Shown: in pieces, positions 43,898 to 51,980 of the stretch | How positions within the stretch are numbered: the stretch's first letter is position 1 | Layout: each line of letters begins with the position of its first letter | DNA from: Salegentibacter_A chungangensis | Lineage (GTDB): Bacteria; Bacteroidota; Bacteroidia; Flavobacteriales; Flavobacteriaceae | Assembly: GCF_042678405.1 (NCBI RefSeq) | Contig: NZ_JBHTLI010000003.1 | Coordinates: 253,903-317,902 of the forward strand | Direction of reading: 5' to 3' | DNA: 64,000 bases | The notes under the pieces: generated by a model | The model's input: the letters and a program-made list of their open reading frames with translations, nothing else | Databases searched by the model: none | What the model was told of the DNA's origin: nothing | Translations under genes and position numbers: made by a program

Positions 43898-45049
43898 TTA
43901 ATTTACAAATTCTTCCCCGAAATTGAAGGTAAGGCCAAACCTTAGAGTTCCTTCCAGAGGACTCGGCACATTTGAAGTGGAGAAAAGATAAGAAATATCA
44001 ATGTTTACAATCTCATATTTAAACCCTGAACCTACAGAAAAGAATTTACGCGAACCTTTTGTTTCGCTTTCGTTAAAATATCCGGCACGTAACGCAAAGA
44101 CCTCACGGTATTTGTATTCGGCTCCAAGGGCCCATGTAACCTCCCGAAGTTCTTCACTGAATCCATCCGGGGCATCCCCAAATGATTTAAAGATACCTTC
44201 AATAGCACCAATCTGATTATATTCTTCTGCGTCTTCCACATCTATCTCTCCGTCATTATTAAAATCCTTAGGGGTAGGCACGAGCAATTTATTAAATTCC
44301 ACATAGGTGCCAAGACGGTTATCCACATCAAAAATAAAATCAAAACCTCCACCCAGCTTAAGGTTGGTCGGGATAAAGTTTTCCTGCCCGGCGTCGTCAT
44401 ATTTCATTTTAGGACCGATATTAGAAATATTGGCTCCTAGGCGATACAACCCGTCAAAAGAATTGAAGGTAAGCTGATCGCTCTGAAAAAAAGCAGCAAT
44501 ATCCACTCCAAAAGAATCGGCGGCACCAAGGTCCTGCTCGTCACGAAGCCCAAGGTCTGACCGAAGGTAACGACCTCCAACTGCCATAGAAAAAGTCTCG
44601 CTTAGCCGGAGGGAATATGAAAGATCAAAGGTCATCTCATTGGGATTGACCAATAACGGATCCTGATCTATATCATCCCTTATTTCTATAGTACCCAAAC
44701 TAAAATACCTGAGGCTCGCAGCAGCTGCACTACGCTCATTTATTCGGTATGCGTAATTTACGTTTCCAAGAAAAATATCGTTGACAATATCGCTAAGGTA
44801 TGGGGTATAAGAAATTCCCAGACCATTTTGATATTCAAGAAAGACATATTTCGCTGGGTTCCACTGCTGAGAAAATGCATCTGGCGAAGTTGCAACTCCC
44901 TGGTCCCCCATTCCCGCTGCTCTCGCATCTGCTGCCACTGTCAAAAAAGGAACTGCTGTAGTGATCACTCTATCTCTTTCCTCCTGCGCCCTTACAGCAA
45001 GGCTCGCTAATAAAACAGCCGCTAGCAATAAAAAGGTATTTTTTTTCAT
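43898..45049 (-). CDS. porV: Type IX secretion system outer-membrane protein PorV (LptO)
   Basis: Outer-membrane barrel of the PorV/FadL-like family that carries T9SS substrates from the translocon to the attachment complex. The signal peptide (1-21, ...AVRAQ) is followed by the PorV-type segment AVPFLTVAADARAAGMGDQG and SPDAFSQQWNPAKYVF. Length 383 aa matches. It is needed for secretion of many type A CTD proteins. In F. johnsoniae porU sits next to porV, but here none follows or precedes it. A TATATTTG promoter box lies 19 nt upstream. Confidence 0.92.
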   Translation of the reverse strand: MKKNTFLLLAAVLLASLAVRAQEERDRVITTAVPFLTVAADARAAGMGDQGVATSPDAFSQQWNPAKYVFLEYQNGLGISYTPYLSDIVNDIFLGNVNYAYRINERSAAAASLRYFSLGTIEIRDDIDQDPLLVNPNEMTFDLSYSLRLSETFSMAVGGRYLRSDLGLRDEQDLGAADSFGVDIAAFFQSDQLTFNSFDGLYRLGANISNIGPKMKYDDAGQENFIPTNLKLGGGFDFIFDVDNRLGTYVEFNKLLVPTPKDFNNDGEIDVEDAEEYNQIGAIEGIFKSFGDAPDGFSEELREVTWALGAEYKYREVFALRAGYFNESETKGSRKFFSVGSGFKYEIVNIDISYLFSTSNVPSPLEGTLRFGLTFNFGEEFVN

Positions 45050-45068
45050 CGTGTTGGTTAATGGTTAA

Positions 45069-45076
45069 CAAATATA
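45069..45076 (-). promoter_or_regulatory. -7 box (TATATTTG) of porV
   Basis: Exact TAnnTTTG match on the minus strand 19 nt before the porV ATG. No clear -33 element. Confidence 0.5.
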
Positions 45077-45248
45077 TACTTTATATTATTGTTTAAAAAG
45101 ACAGTCTTTTAGAAAAGAAAGTCACGATTTCTTAAATGTGAGGTCAATAACAGCAGAATAGGGGGTGTTTTCGAAAAAACTACGTGAATAAATACTAACT
45201 ATTAAATTACTAAAATATTGTATACCAATCACATTAAATAGCTTAAAT

Positions 45249-45266
45249 TTTAACCTTGAGGTTAAA
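45249..45266. repeat. Perfect dyad TTTAACC-TTGA-GGTTAAA at the gldJ promoter
   Basis: 7-bp arms (45249-45255 and 45260-45266) with a 4-bp spacer; the spacer TTG is also the -33 element of the gldJ promoter. The placement suggests an operator. Confidence 0.5.
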
Positions 45267-45284
45267 CAAAAACCATTATTTTTG
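45255..45284 (+). promoter_or_regulatory. Promoter of gldJ (CTTG-N18-TATTTTTG)
   Basis: TTG at 45256-45258 and TATTTTTG at 45277-45284 are 18 nt apart, a good Bacteroidota promoter. It implies a leader of roughly 185 nt before the gldJ ATG. Confidence 0.6.
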
Positions 45285-45476
45285 CCCTAATCGAACTAAC
45301 TGACAGGGCTCGCAATCTACAACAAACAGAACAAGTAAAAGGACGCGGGGAACCAACAAACACAGCCACTTACTAAGTTTTTACACCCTATTCGATATTA
45401 ATAAAATAAACTTGTACTTTTATCGTTAATTACTATATTGCAAAGCCTAAATTTTCTAGCTAAAGAAAGGAAGAAT

Positions 45477-47171
45477 ATGAGAACCAATGTTGCTTACAAA
45501 GCATTTTTAACCATCGCCATAAGCGCCGGTTTACTAAGCTGTAATAACTCCAGGGATTATAAAAATAATTCCAGAGCTACCGGCTGGGACATCAACTCCA
45601 AGGACGGTGGTTTTCAATACAATACAGATTACAAGGAGCAGGAAACTGGCCCGGGTCTGGTATTTATTGAAGGAGGAACATTTACGATGGGAAGAGTTCA
45701 GGATGATGTAATGCACGACTGGAATAACACTCCTAACCAACAACACGTGCAGTCTTTCTATATGGATGAGACCGAGGTTACCAACATGATGTACATGGAG
45801 TACCTTGACTGGCTTAAAAATGTCTTCCCTCCAAGTGAAGATAAGTACAGAAACATCTATAAGGGTGCGGTTCCTGATACATTGGTTTGGAGAAATCGTT
45901 TAGGCTATAACGAAACAATGGTGAACAACTACCTTCGTCACCCGGCATATGCCAGATACCCTGTTGTAGGCGTGAGCTGGATACAGGCCGTAGAATTCAG
46001 TAAATGGAGAACAGACAGGGTAAACGAAAAGATACTGGCTGAAGAAGGCTACATTAAGGAAGATGCTATTTACAACGAGGTAAATGCATCAAGCACCTTT
46101 AATACCGAAACTTACCTGAATGCACCAAGCAAAACTTATGGAGGTAACACCGAAATAAGCCAGGGAGGAAAGGAATCTCAAAAAATGATCGAAAATAACG
46201 CTGATAATACTGATGGAGAAGGAAATTCTCTTGGAGGTCAGGAATTTGTTCAGCGTAAGGACGGGGTGCTTTTACCGGAATACCGTCTACCTACGGAAGC
46301 TGAGTGGGAATATGCCGCGCTTGGTCTTGTAGGGATCAGAAACTATAATGTTTACAGAGGTAGAAAAAAATATCCGTGGGACGGGCAATACACCCGTTCA
46401 GGAGATGTAAAGAAACAAGGTGACCAGCTTGCCAACTTCAAACAGGGAGATGGTGACTATGGCGGAATTGCCGGATGGAGTGATGATGGCGCCGATATTA
46501 CCGCCGAAGTTATGTCTTACGAGCCTAACGATTTCGGACTTTATGATATGGCCGGAAACGTAGCCGAATGGGTTGCCGATGTCTATCGCCCAATAGTGGA
46601 TGACGAGTTTAACGACTTCAACTACTACCGTGGTAATGTTTACACCAAACACGCAATTACCGAAGACGGGTCTGTTAAAGTTGTAGGAACCGATGATATC
46701 GAATATGACACCTTAAGCAACGGACAAATCGTGGCAAGAGACCTCCCTGGAGAAATAGCCGAAGTTCCGGTTACCAAGGAAGATACTTATATGAGAACCA
46801 ACTTCACCGAAAGTGACCAACGCGATTTCCGTGACGGTGATAAAAGTTCTTCTAGATATTACGAACCTTTTCAGGAGATCGATAATCCTTCAAAAAGAAT
46901 GTATAACTCTCCAACTTATGACAATGTAAAAATTGACAGCACAGGAGAGGTTGCAGAAAGAGGATACGATTCCGAGAAGAGAACCACCCTGATAAGTGAC
47001 GAAGTAAGAGTATACAAAGGAGGCTCCTGGAGAGACAGAGCCTACTGGCTCGACCCTGCACAACGCAGATTCTTCCCTCAGGATATGGCAACCGATTACA
47101 TTGGGTTCAGAAACGCAATGTCCAGAGTTGGTTCAAAATCTAAAGAGAAGAACAAAAAAGCTCAAAACTAA
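45477..47171 (+). CDS. gldJ: Gliding motility lipoprotein GldJ
   Basis: Outer-membrane-associated lipoprotein essential for gliding and T9SS function in F. johnsoniae. With ATG 45477 (564 aa, preceded by purine-rich AAAGAAAGGAAG) the protein opens with a lipoprotein signal and lipobox (GLLSC, Cys22). The rest is a formylglycine-generating-enzyme/SUMF1-like fold: GPGLVFIEGGTFTMG, YMDETEVTNMMYMEYLDW, YRLPTEAEWEYAA, YDMAGNVAEWVADVY, and KGGSWRDRAYWLDP with YIGFRNAM near the end. In GldJ this fold is structural. Upstream TTG-based extension (45438) is not needed. A terminator separates it from murF. Confidence 0.94.
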   Translation: MRTNVAYKAFLTIAISAGLLSCNNSRDYKNNSRATGWDINSKDGGFQYNTDYKEQETGPGLVFIEGGTFTMGRVQDDVMHDWNNTPNQQHVQSFYMDETEVTNMMYMEYLDWLKNVFPPSEDKYRNIYKGAVPDTLVWRNRLGYNETMVNNYLRHPAYARYPVVGVSWIQAVEFSKWRTDRVNEKILAEEGYIKEDAIYNEVNASSTFNTETYLNAPSKTYGGNTEISQGGKESQKMIENNADNTDGEGNSLGGQEFVQRKDGVLLPEYRLPTEAEWEYAALGLVGIRNYNVYRGRKKYPWDGQYTRSGDVKKQGDQLANFKQGDGDYGGIAGWSDDGADITAEVMSYEPNDFGLYDMAGNVAEWVADVYRPIVDDEFNDFNYYRGNVYTKHAITEDGSVKVVGTDDIEYDTLSNGQIVARDLPGEIAEVPVTKEDTYMRTNFTESDQRDFRDGDKSSSRYYEPFQEIDNPSKRMYNSPTYDNVKIDSTGEVAERGYDSEKRTTLISDEVRVYKGGSWRDRAYWLDPAQRRFFPQDMATDYIGFRNAMSRVGSKSKEKNKKAQN

Positions 47172-47200
47172 AAGCTTAAGACTTTTATAAATTATTGAAG

Positions 47201-47227
47201 GAAGCCCTATTTTTTAGGGCTTTTTTT
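47201..47227 (+). terminator. Terminator after gldJ
   Basis: Stem AAGCCCTA / TAGGGCTT with a T-rich loop and seven Ts, ending 14 nt before the murF ATG. Confidence 0.85.
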
Positions 47228-47241
47228 ATAGCTTTAAATCT

Positions 47242-48528
47242 ATGAACACAGCTCAACTCCATCAAAAATTTCTCCTTACCTCAGGAGCAGGAACAGACAC
47301 CCGCAACATTCAAGAAGGAAGCATGTTCTTCGCCCTTAAAGGAGCCAACTTTAACGGAAATAAATATGCGGCTGAAGCCCTTCAAAAAGGAGCAAAATTA
47401 GCCGTTGTAGATGACCCTGATTATGCGCTAAATAAGGAGCAGTATATTCTTGTTAAGAACGTATTGCAATCGCTTCAGGCACTGGCTACGTTTCACAGGA
47501 AATTCCTGGGAATCCCAATTATAGGGATCACCGGAAGCAATGGAAAGACAACCACAAAAGAATTGACCCAGGCTGTACTTTCAAGAAAATACAATACCGT
47601 TGCCACAAGCGGGAACCTCAACAATCACATTGGTGTGCCGCTTACCCTACTATCTATGAATGAGAATACGGAAATAGGCATCGTAGAGATGGGAGCTAAT
47701 CACCCGGGAGAGATCGAATTCTTATGCAATATCACCTGCCCTGATTACGGTTATATCACCAACTTTGGCAAAGCACACCTAGAAGGTTTTGGTAGTCTCG
47801 AAGGAGTGATCAAGGCAAAAAGCGAGCTTTATAACCACCTTAAGGACCATAAAAAACTTATTTTCTTAAATTATGACGATGAAGTCCAAAAAAAACATTC
47901 ACGCTATAATCACGTTTTTAGCTTTGGCAGATCAAGAAATGCGCACGTAAAAATTGAATTTCCCGGCGAAACAGCCAGTGCTACTCTGGAATTCAACAAC
48001 ACGCGTTTTACAAGCAAACTCACAGGACGATACAATGCTTTAAATATGGCTGCAGCCCTGAGCATAGGGCTTTACTTTAAAGTGCTGTTCAGCGACATTA
48101 AAGAAGCTATAGAAAACTATACTCCCAGCAACAACCGCTCTCAACTCATTGAAATGGGCTCTAACACCATTTTAATGGACGCTTACAATGCAAACCCTAC
48201 AAGTATGATGGCAGCACTTGAGAACTTCAGAGATACCGATACCAAAAAAACAAAGATCGTGATCCTGGGAGATATGCTCGAGGTGGGAGATTCTTCAGAA
48301 GTAGAGCATCAGGCAATCGTGAATTTCATCACCAATAATGATTTTTCAGAAACATACCTGGTAGGCCCAAATTTTAAAAAAACACACTTCAATAAGTCTA
48401 CGGTAATAAAGTTCAATGACACTTCAAGCCTTAAAAAACACCTGAAATTAAGCAAGACAGAAAACAGCTTTATCCTGATAAAAGGTTCAAGAGGAATGGC
48501 CCTGGAGAATCTATTGGATGCACTTTAG
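47242..48528 (+). CDS. murF: UDP-N-acetylmuramoyl-tripeptide--D-alanyl-D-alanine ligase
   Basis: Adds D-Ala-D-Ala to UDP-MurNAc-tripeptide, the last cytoplasmic step of peptidoglycan precursor synthesis. ATP loop GSNGKTT at 98-104, IVEMGANHPGEI, carbamate-lysine region FGKAHLEGFGSLEGVIKAKSEL (in two overlapping blocks), and DAYNANPTSM of the C-terminal domain. 428 aa is on the short side but normal in Bacteroidota. Only 14 nt separate it from the gldJ terminator, so its promoter must lie within or upstream of that hairpin. Confidence 0.95.
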   Translation: MNTAQLHQKFLLTSGAGTDTRNIQEGSMFFALKGANFNGNKYAAEALQKGAKLAVVDDPDYALNKEQYILVKNVLQSLQALATFHRKFLGIPIIGITGSNGKTTTKELTQAVLSRKYNTVATSGNLNNHIGVPLTLLSMNENTEIGIVEMGANHPGEIEFLCNITCPDYGYITNFGKAHLEGFGSLEGVIKAKSELYNHLKDHKKLIFLNYDDEVQKKHSRYNHVFSFGRSRNAHVKIEFPGETASATLEFNNTRFTSKLTGRYNALNMAAALSIGLYFKVLFSDIKEAIENYTPSNNRSQLIEMGSNTILMDAYNANPTSMMAALENFRDTDTKKTKIVILGDMLEVGDSSEVEHQAIVNFITNNDFSETYLVGPNFKKTHFNKSTVIKFNDTSSLKKHLKLSKTENSFILIKGSRGMALENLLDAL

Positions 48529-48554
48529 CAGTAAGGAATATCAATAAATATAAA

Positions 48555-48582
48555 AGACCACAAGCCTTCGGTTTGTGGTCTC
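48555..48582. terminator. Hairpin terminator between murF and tRNA-Val(GAC), probably bidirectional
   Basis: Stem GACCACAAGCC / GGTTTGTGGTC with a TTC loop. On the plus strand it follows murF (weak T content); on the minus strand it is followed by TTTTATATTTA after the tRNA. Confidence 0.75.
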
Positions 48583-48599
48583 TTCATTAAAGCCTGTTG

Positions 48600-48674
48600 T
48601 GAGTGATACTGGATTCGAACCAGTGACCCCTACCCTGTCAAGGTAGTGCTCTGAACCAACTGAGCTAATCACCC
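48600..48674 (-). tRNA. tRNA-Val (anticodon GAC)
   Basis: Read on the minus strand the acceptor stem GGGTGAT / ATCACTC, D arm TAGCTCAGTTGG, anticodon stem CTACC/GGTAG with loop TTGACAG, and T loop GGTTCGAATCC form a complete cloverleaf. The anticodon GAC decodes Val GUC/GUU. The 3' CCA is not encoded: the bases after the discriminator A are CAA. Confidence 0.9.
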
Positions 48675-48709
48675 AAAGCAGCCGTAAAATAATAAAAAAT
48701 CCGTCTCGG

Positions 48710-49243
48710 CTAGCTTTCCTTTTCAAAAAAATGAAGCACTTCCTGCCAGCTTCCGGCCCGGTGGTAACCCGACACTTCCAAATTATGAAAAGCATCAAAC
48801 AAAAGTTTCCTCCCTTCAAATGGATCCAGGTTTTTAGTATGATCGTCTATCATATAATCGGTCCCGACAATGCTCTTATCACCACAAAAAACAATATGCT
48901 TCCAGTCAATAAAAGGAAAATGCTCCTCTATCCAGGCTCTCTTTTCCAGGAGGCTTCTCGGGAATTCCATTGCTGCTGAAACCAGATACACCTCATAGGA
49001 TTCATTTAGTCTCTTAACCGCATCTACAGCTCCTTCCATAACCGGAACAGTACGAAAAAAGCCTTCGGTATTGGCATATTTTTTAATTATACCAGGAACG
49101 GGAAATGCATCATCTTCAGATTTCCCTTTAAGATCATCTTGAATTATATTGGCATCGTATTCTTCGTTATACCAATCTATAAAATGAACTTCTACGTTGG
49201 CAACGACCCCATCCATATCGATAGCTATAGATTCTTTCTTCAT
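48710..49243 (-). CDS. 5'(3')-deoxyribonucleotidase (HAD family, NT5C type)
   Basis: HAD-type nucleotidase with motif I IAIDMDGVVANV (Asp9, Asp11) and the C-terminal IVGTDYMIDDHTKNL motif IV typical of the NT5C group, which dephosphorylates deoxyribonucleoside monophosphates. 177 aa, normal. The gene lies between two tRNA-Val loci on the same strand and follows the 49.3 kb tRNA terminator; no other operon partner. Upstream 53 nt leads to that terminator. Confidence 0.85.
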   Translation of the reverse strand: MKKESIAIDMDGVVANVEVHFIDWYNEEYDANIIQDDLKGKSEDDAFPVPGIIKKYANTEGFFRTVPVMEGAVDAVKRLNESYEVYLVSAAMEFPRSLLEKRAWIEEHFPFIDWKHIVFCGDKSIVGTDYMIDDHTKNLDPFEGRKLLFDAFHNLEVSGYHRAGSWQEVLHFFEKES

Positions 49244-49297
49244 ATCCTTAATAACAATTTAAATGCTGAAGATAACTAATAAATATTGGCAGAAATA

Positions 49298-49328
49298 AAA
49301 AAGGCTCCCAGAAAATGGAAGCCTTTTT
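49298..49328 (-). terminator. Terminator of the proximal tRNA-Val(TAC)
   Basis: Imperfect 12-bp stem with one mismatch and GAAAA loop; on the minus strand the arm ends in a run of Ts. Resembles the hairpin at 49428-49453, indicating that tRNA and terminator were duplicated together. Confidence 0.8.
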
Positions 49329-49334
49329 GAATTG

Positions 49335-49412
49335 TGGTGGGCGCGAAGGGATTCGAACCCCTGACCCCTTGGGTGTAAACCAAGTGCTCTGAACCAACTG
49401 AGCTACGCGCCC
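49335..49412 (-). tRNA. tRNA-Val (anticodon TAC), copy 1
   Basis: Complete cloverleaf on the minus strand: acceptor GGGCGCG / CGCGCCC, anticodon stem CTTGG/CCAAG with loop TTTACAC, giving anticodon TAC (Val). 3' CCA is encoded (49335-49337). Identical to the copy at 49460-49537. Confidence 0.93.
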
Positions 49413-49427
49413 TCAAGAAAACTAAAA

Positions 49428-49453
49428 AAAGGCCTCCTTTTACGGAAGCCTTT
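49428..49453 (-). terminator. Hairpin between the two tRNA-Val(TAC) copies
   Basis: 9-bp stem with one mismatch (49428-49437 with 49444-49453) and TTTTAC loop. On the minus strand it is followed by TTTTAGTTTTC, so a terminator or processing hairpin after the upstream tRNA copy. Confidence 0.7.
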
Positions 49454-49459
49454 GAATGG

Positions 49460-49537
49460 TGGTGGGCGCGAAGGGATTCGAACCCCTGACCCCTTGGGTG
49501 TAAACCAAGTGCTCTGAACCAACTGAGCTACGCGCCC
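49460..49537 (-). tRNA. tRNA-Val (anticodon TAC), copy 2
   Basis: Same sequence as copy 1, with encoded CCA (49460-49462). The repeat period is 125 nt, and the similarity extends into the downstream hairpin. First gene transcribed in the cluster. Confidence 0.93.
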
Positions 49538-49650
49538 CATTCTTGATTGCGGATGCAAATATAGGCTAGTTTTTCAATTGCGCAAAGCAAAAATGAAAAA
49601 AGTTCTATTATTTTTTCTGGCCTGCAGGCCAGAGATGAGCGCATATAAAA

Positions 49651-49677
49651 AGCCCTGAGCAAAAGAAACTCAGGGCC
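49651..49677 (-). terminator. Terminator of the duplicated-domain exported protein gene (minus strand)
   Basis: Perfect 8-bp arms GCCCTGAG / CTCAGGGC, 9-nt loop; on the minus strand the arm continues into TTTTTATATG, 16 nt after the stop codon. Confidence 0.82.
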
Positions 49678-49692
49678 AGTTAATTATAGCGT

Positions 49693-50538
49693 TTACTTCA
49701 TTAACTCCGGCACATTCCGGTAGATATAATCGGAATGTCTCCCGGTAAACAATTTGCCCATATCTTCCATAAAAGACTCCCTTTCTCCTTCATCGGGCCA
49801 GTGTTCTCCAACAAGCCTTTCATCTTCTTCAAAGGAGGCTTCAAGATCTGCAAGGTCCTCAAACACAAAAACCTCAGCCATCTCACGGCTGTTGGCTCCC
49901 CATAAATGACGATGAGTATAATAGGCCTTAACGAACTTGTTCTTTTGCACCACATTTTTATTGTACTCACCAAAACTGGCAGGCGAACCTTCTCCGTTCA
50001 TCGAAAGCTCGCTACTCTTCACATAATACACCAAAGGTTCTTCGGAAGCCATTTCCATAGGCTTATGAAATCGCATAGAAGTATAGATCTCATCACTGTG
50101 TTGCGGACTGTAATAGGAATTCTGCTTTTGGAAAAAAGATCGTCTTTTTTCTTCATCGGGCCAGGCGGCCTCAATCAATTCCTGGTTCTTTTCATTTGCC
50201 TTTTCAATATCTGCCCAGTTCTCATACACCGATACCTGAATGATCTCAGAATTGTCCGGAGTAAAATAATGCATATAGAACCCTGAACCAATAATAAGGT
50301 CGTTCTTACTAGTCACCTTCTCAAAATACTCCTTCTCGGTATCAAGCCATTCCGAAAAATCGATATCCGGATCGTCGTTCCAGTGAAATGTACTAACGGT
50401 TAGATAAACCGGTTTAAACTCTTCCTGTTGAGATTCTTCCTGAGAATCTTCCTGCGCTTTTTCCTGAGCGGTCAAAACACCGCAAAACAGAAATAATAAT
50501 GCAAGACTCCCCTGCATTCCTTTTTTTAATAGCCCCAT
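49693..50538 (-). CDS. Exported protein with an internally duplicated domain, function unknown
   Basis: A signal peptide (about 1-24, ...GVLTAQ) is followed by a Gln/Glu-rich spacer and two related halves. Half 1 includes VYENWADIEKANEKNQELIE, AAWPDEEKRRSFFQKQN and QHSDEIYTSM; half 2 has VFEDLADLEASFEEDERLV, EHWPDEGERESFMEDMG and RHSDYIYRNV in the same order. The pattern (beta-rich segment then long helix with WPDE) resembles dimeric alpha-beta-barrel proteins, but that is only a fold guess. The duplication would make a pseudo-dimer. Monocistronic, with its own terminator. Confidence 0.7.
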   Translation of the reverse strand: MGLLKKGMQGSLALLFLFCGVLTAQEKAQEDSQEESQQEEFKPVYLTVSTFHWNDDPDIDFSEWLDTEKEYFEKVTSKNDLIIGSGFYMHYFTPDNSEIIQVSVYENWADIEKANEKNQELIEAAWPDEEKRRSFFQKQNSYYSPQHSDEIYTSMRFHKPMEMASEEPLVYYVKSSELSMNGEGSPASFGEYNKNVVQKNKFVKAYYTHRHLWGANSREMAEVFVFEDLADLEASFEEDERLVGEHWPDEGERESFMEDMGKLFTGRHSDYIYRNVPELMK

Positions 50539-50759
50539 AATGTTTGATTTTTAATTGGTTAAAAATAAATAGTCCGGATCCCGGAAACAGTTCCCGAAAT
50601 CATCGATCAATAAAATTCTGAATAAACTATGGAGAAAGCAGGGCGTACTTAACGGTAAAGTATTATAACAAAAAGTAGAAGCCCTAAGTTAAGCAAAAAA
50701 AGCTAAAGTCAAATAAATATTTTCCTACACTGCTGAAATACAGTTGTTTTCAATAAAGA
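50539..50759. other. Intergenic region between the duplicated-domain gene and folC
   Basis: 221 bp of AT-rich sequence. It should contain the promoter for the gene at 50538, and minus-strand TACTTTTTG near 50674 is a spacing-variant -7 box. No terminator-like hairpin for folC and no ORF were found. Confidence 0.5.
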
Positions 50760-51977
50760 TTAAAGAACCTCTGCAACTACAAAATTACTACCACCAACAA
50801 ATACAAGATCCTCATCTACCGCTTCTGCCAATGCAGCTTCATAGGCATCTTTTACTGAAGCATAAGACCTGCCGTCGAGACCAAACTCCAGAGCTTTTTT
50901 CGCTAATTCATCAGCATCCAAACCTCTTGGAACATCGGGTTTACAGTAATAATACCTTGCATCTTTTGGAAACAAAGGAAGTACGCTATCAAGATCCTTA
51001 TCGTTTACAACACCCAACACAATATGAAGGTGCTGAAATTTTTCCTGGCCGAGTTGGCCAAAAACAAGCTTTAGACCTTCTTTATTATGGGCTGTATCAC
51101 AGATCACTCTCGGATGTTCCTGCAAAACATCCCATCTTCCCTGCAAACCTGTGTGGAGTTTAACACTATTGAGACCATTTTTAAGGGCTTCCTCAGGAAT
51201 TTCCCAACCCTTTTTCCTTAACACCTCTACCGCGGCAACCACGCTCTTCATATTCTTGTTCTGATAATCGCCTTTAAGATCGGTGCTGTATTGCTTTTGT
51301 TCAACATTTTCAGCAAAAATAAGCTCAGCACTATTTTTTACCGCTGCTTCAATGAAAACCGGGATAGTCTCTTCATCTTTTTCACCAATGATTACCGGTA
51401 CCTCATTTTTAATAACCCCGGCCTTTTCCCCGGCTACTTCTTTGAGACTATTGCCAAGAAACTGAGTATGGTCAAGGCCAATATTGGTGATCACGGAAAC
51501 TTCGGGAGTAATAATATTCGTGGAATCCAGCCTTCCTCCCATTCCAACTTCAATTATGGCAATATCCACTTTTTCTTCTGCGAAATAATCGAAGGCCATT
51601 CCCACAGTCATTTCAAAGAAAGACAGCTTGTTCTCCTCAAGAAACTTCCTGTGTTTTTCAATAAAATCAATAACCGCCTTTTCAGGGATCACGACACCGT
51701 TGATCTTTATCCTTTCCCTAAAATCCTTTAAATGCGGGGAAGTATAAAGTCCAACCTTATAGCCTGCTTCCTGAAGTATAGCTGCCAACATATGACTGGT
51801 AGAGCCTTTTCCGTTAGTGCCGGCAATATGTACAGATTTGAATTTCCTTTCAGGGTGACCAAGATATTCGGCCATTTTAAGGGTCCTGGTAAGATCTTTT
51901 TTAAATGCCGTTGCACCCACTCGCTGGTACATAGGCAACTGCTGAAACATCCACTCAACAGTTTGCTTATACGTCAT
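50760..51977 (-). CDS. folC: Bifunctional folylpolyglutamate synthase / dihydrofolate synthase
   Basis: Mur-ligase-fold enzyme that adds glutamates to folates. ATP loop GTNGKGS (53-59), the TSPHLKDFRERI segment and VGMGGRLDSTN metal-binding block are diagnostic; the C-terminal CDTAHNKEG is also typical. I start at ATG 51977 (405 aa), which is 3 nt after the tonB stop; GTG at 51980 is an alternative. Last gene of exbB-exbD-tonB-folC. A folate gene at the end of a TonB system cluster is common in Flavobacteriia. Confidence 0.93.
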   Translation of the reverse strand: MTYKQTVEWMFQQLPMYQRVGATAFKKDLTRTLKMAEYLGHPERKFKSVHIAGTNGKGSTSHMLAAILQEAGYKVGLYTSPHLKDFRERIKINGVVIPEKAVIDFIEKHRKFLEENKLSFFEMTVGMAFDYFAEEKVDIAIIEVGMGGRLDSTNIITPEVSVITNIGLDHTQFLGNSLKEVAGEKAGVIKNEVPVIIGEKDEETIPVFIEAAVKNSAELIFAENVEQKQYSTDLKGDYQNKNMKSVVAAVEVLRKKGWEIPEEALKNGLNSVKLHTGLQGRWDVLQEHPRVICDTAHNKEGLKLVFGQLGQEKFQHLHIVLGVVNDKDLDSVLPLFPKDARYYYCKPDVPRGLDADELAKKALEFGLDGRSYASVKDAYEAALAEAVDEDLVFVGGSNFVVAEVL

Positions 51978-51980
51978 CAC

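Larger units (their letters stand above)
45050..45476. other. 427-bp divergent intergenic region between porV and gldJ
   Basis: Holds the porV promoter (left), the gldJ promoter, an 18-bp dyad at 45249-45266 and a GC-richer, CA-rich stretch at about 45300-45375 inside otherwise AT-rich sequence. There is no ORF with family support and no visible porU remnant. A second weak -7 box (TACTTTTA, 45415-45422) lies closer to gldJ. Confidence 0.7.

Noticed and set aside
45300..45375. CA-rich stretch as a porU or tRNA remnant
   Set aside because: No frame gives sortase-like sequence and no cloverleaf can be formed; listed only as an unexplained leader.
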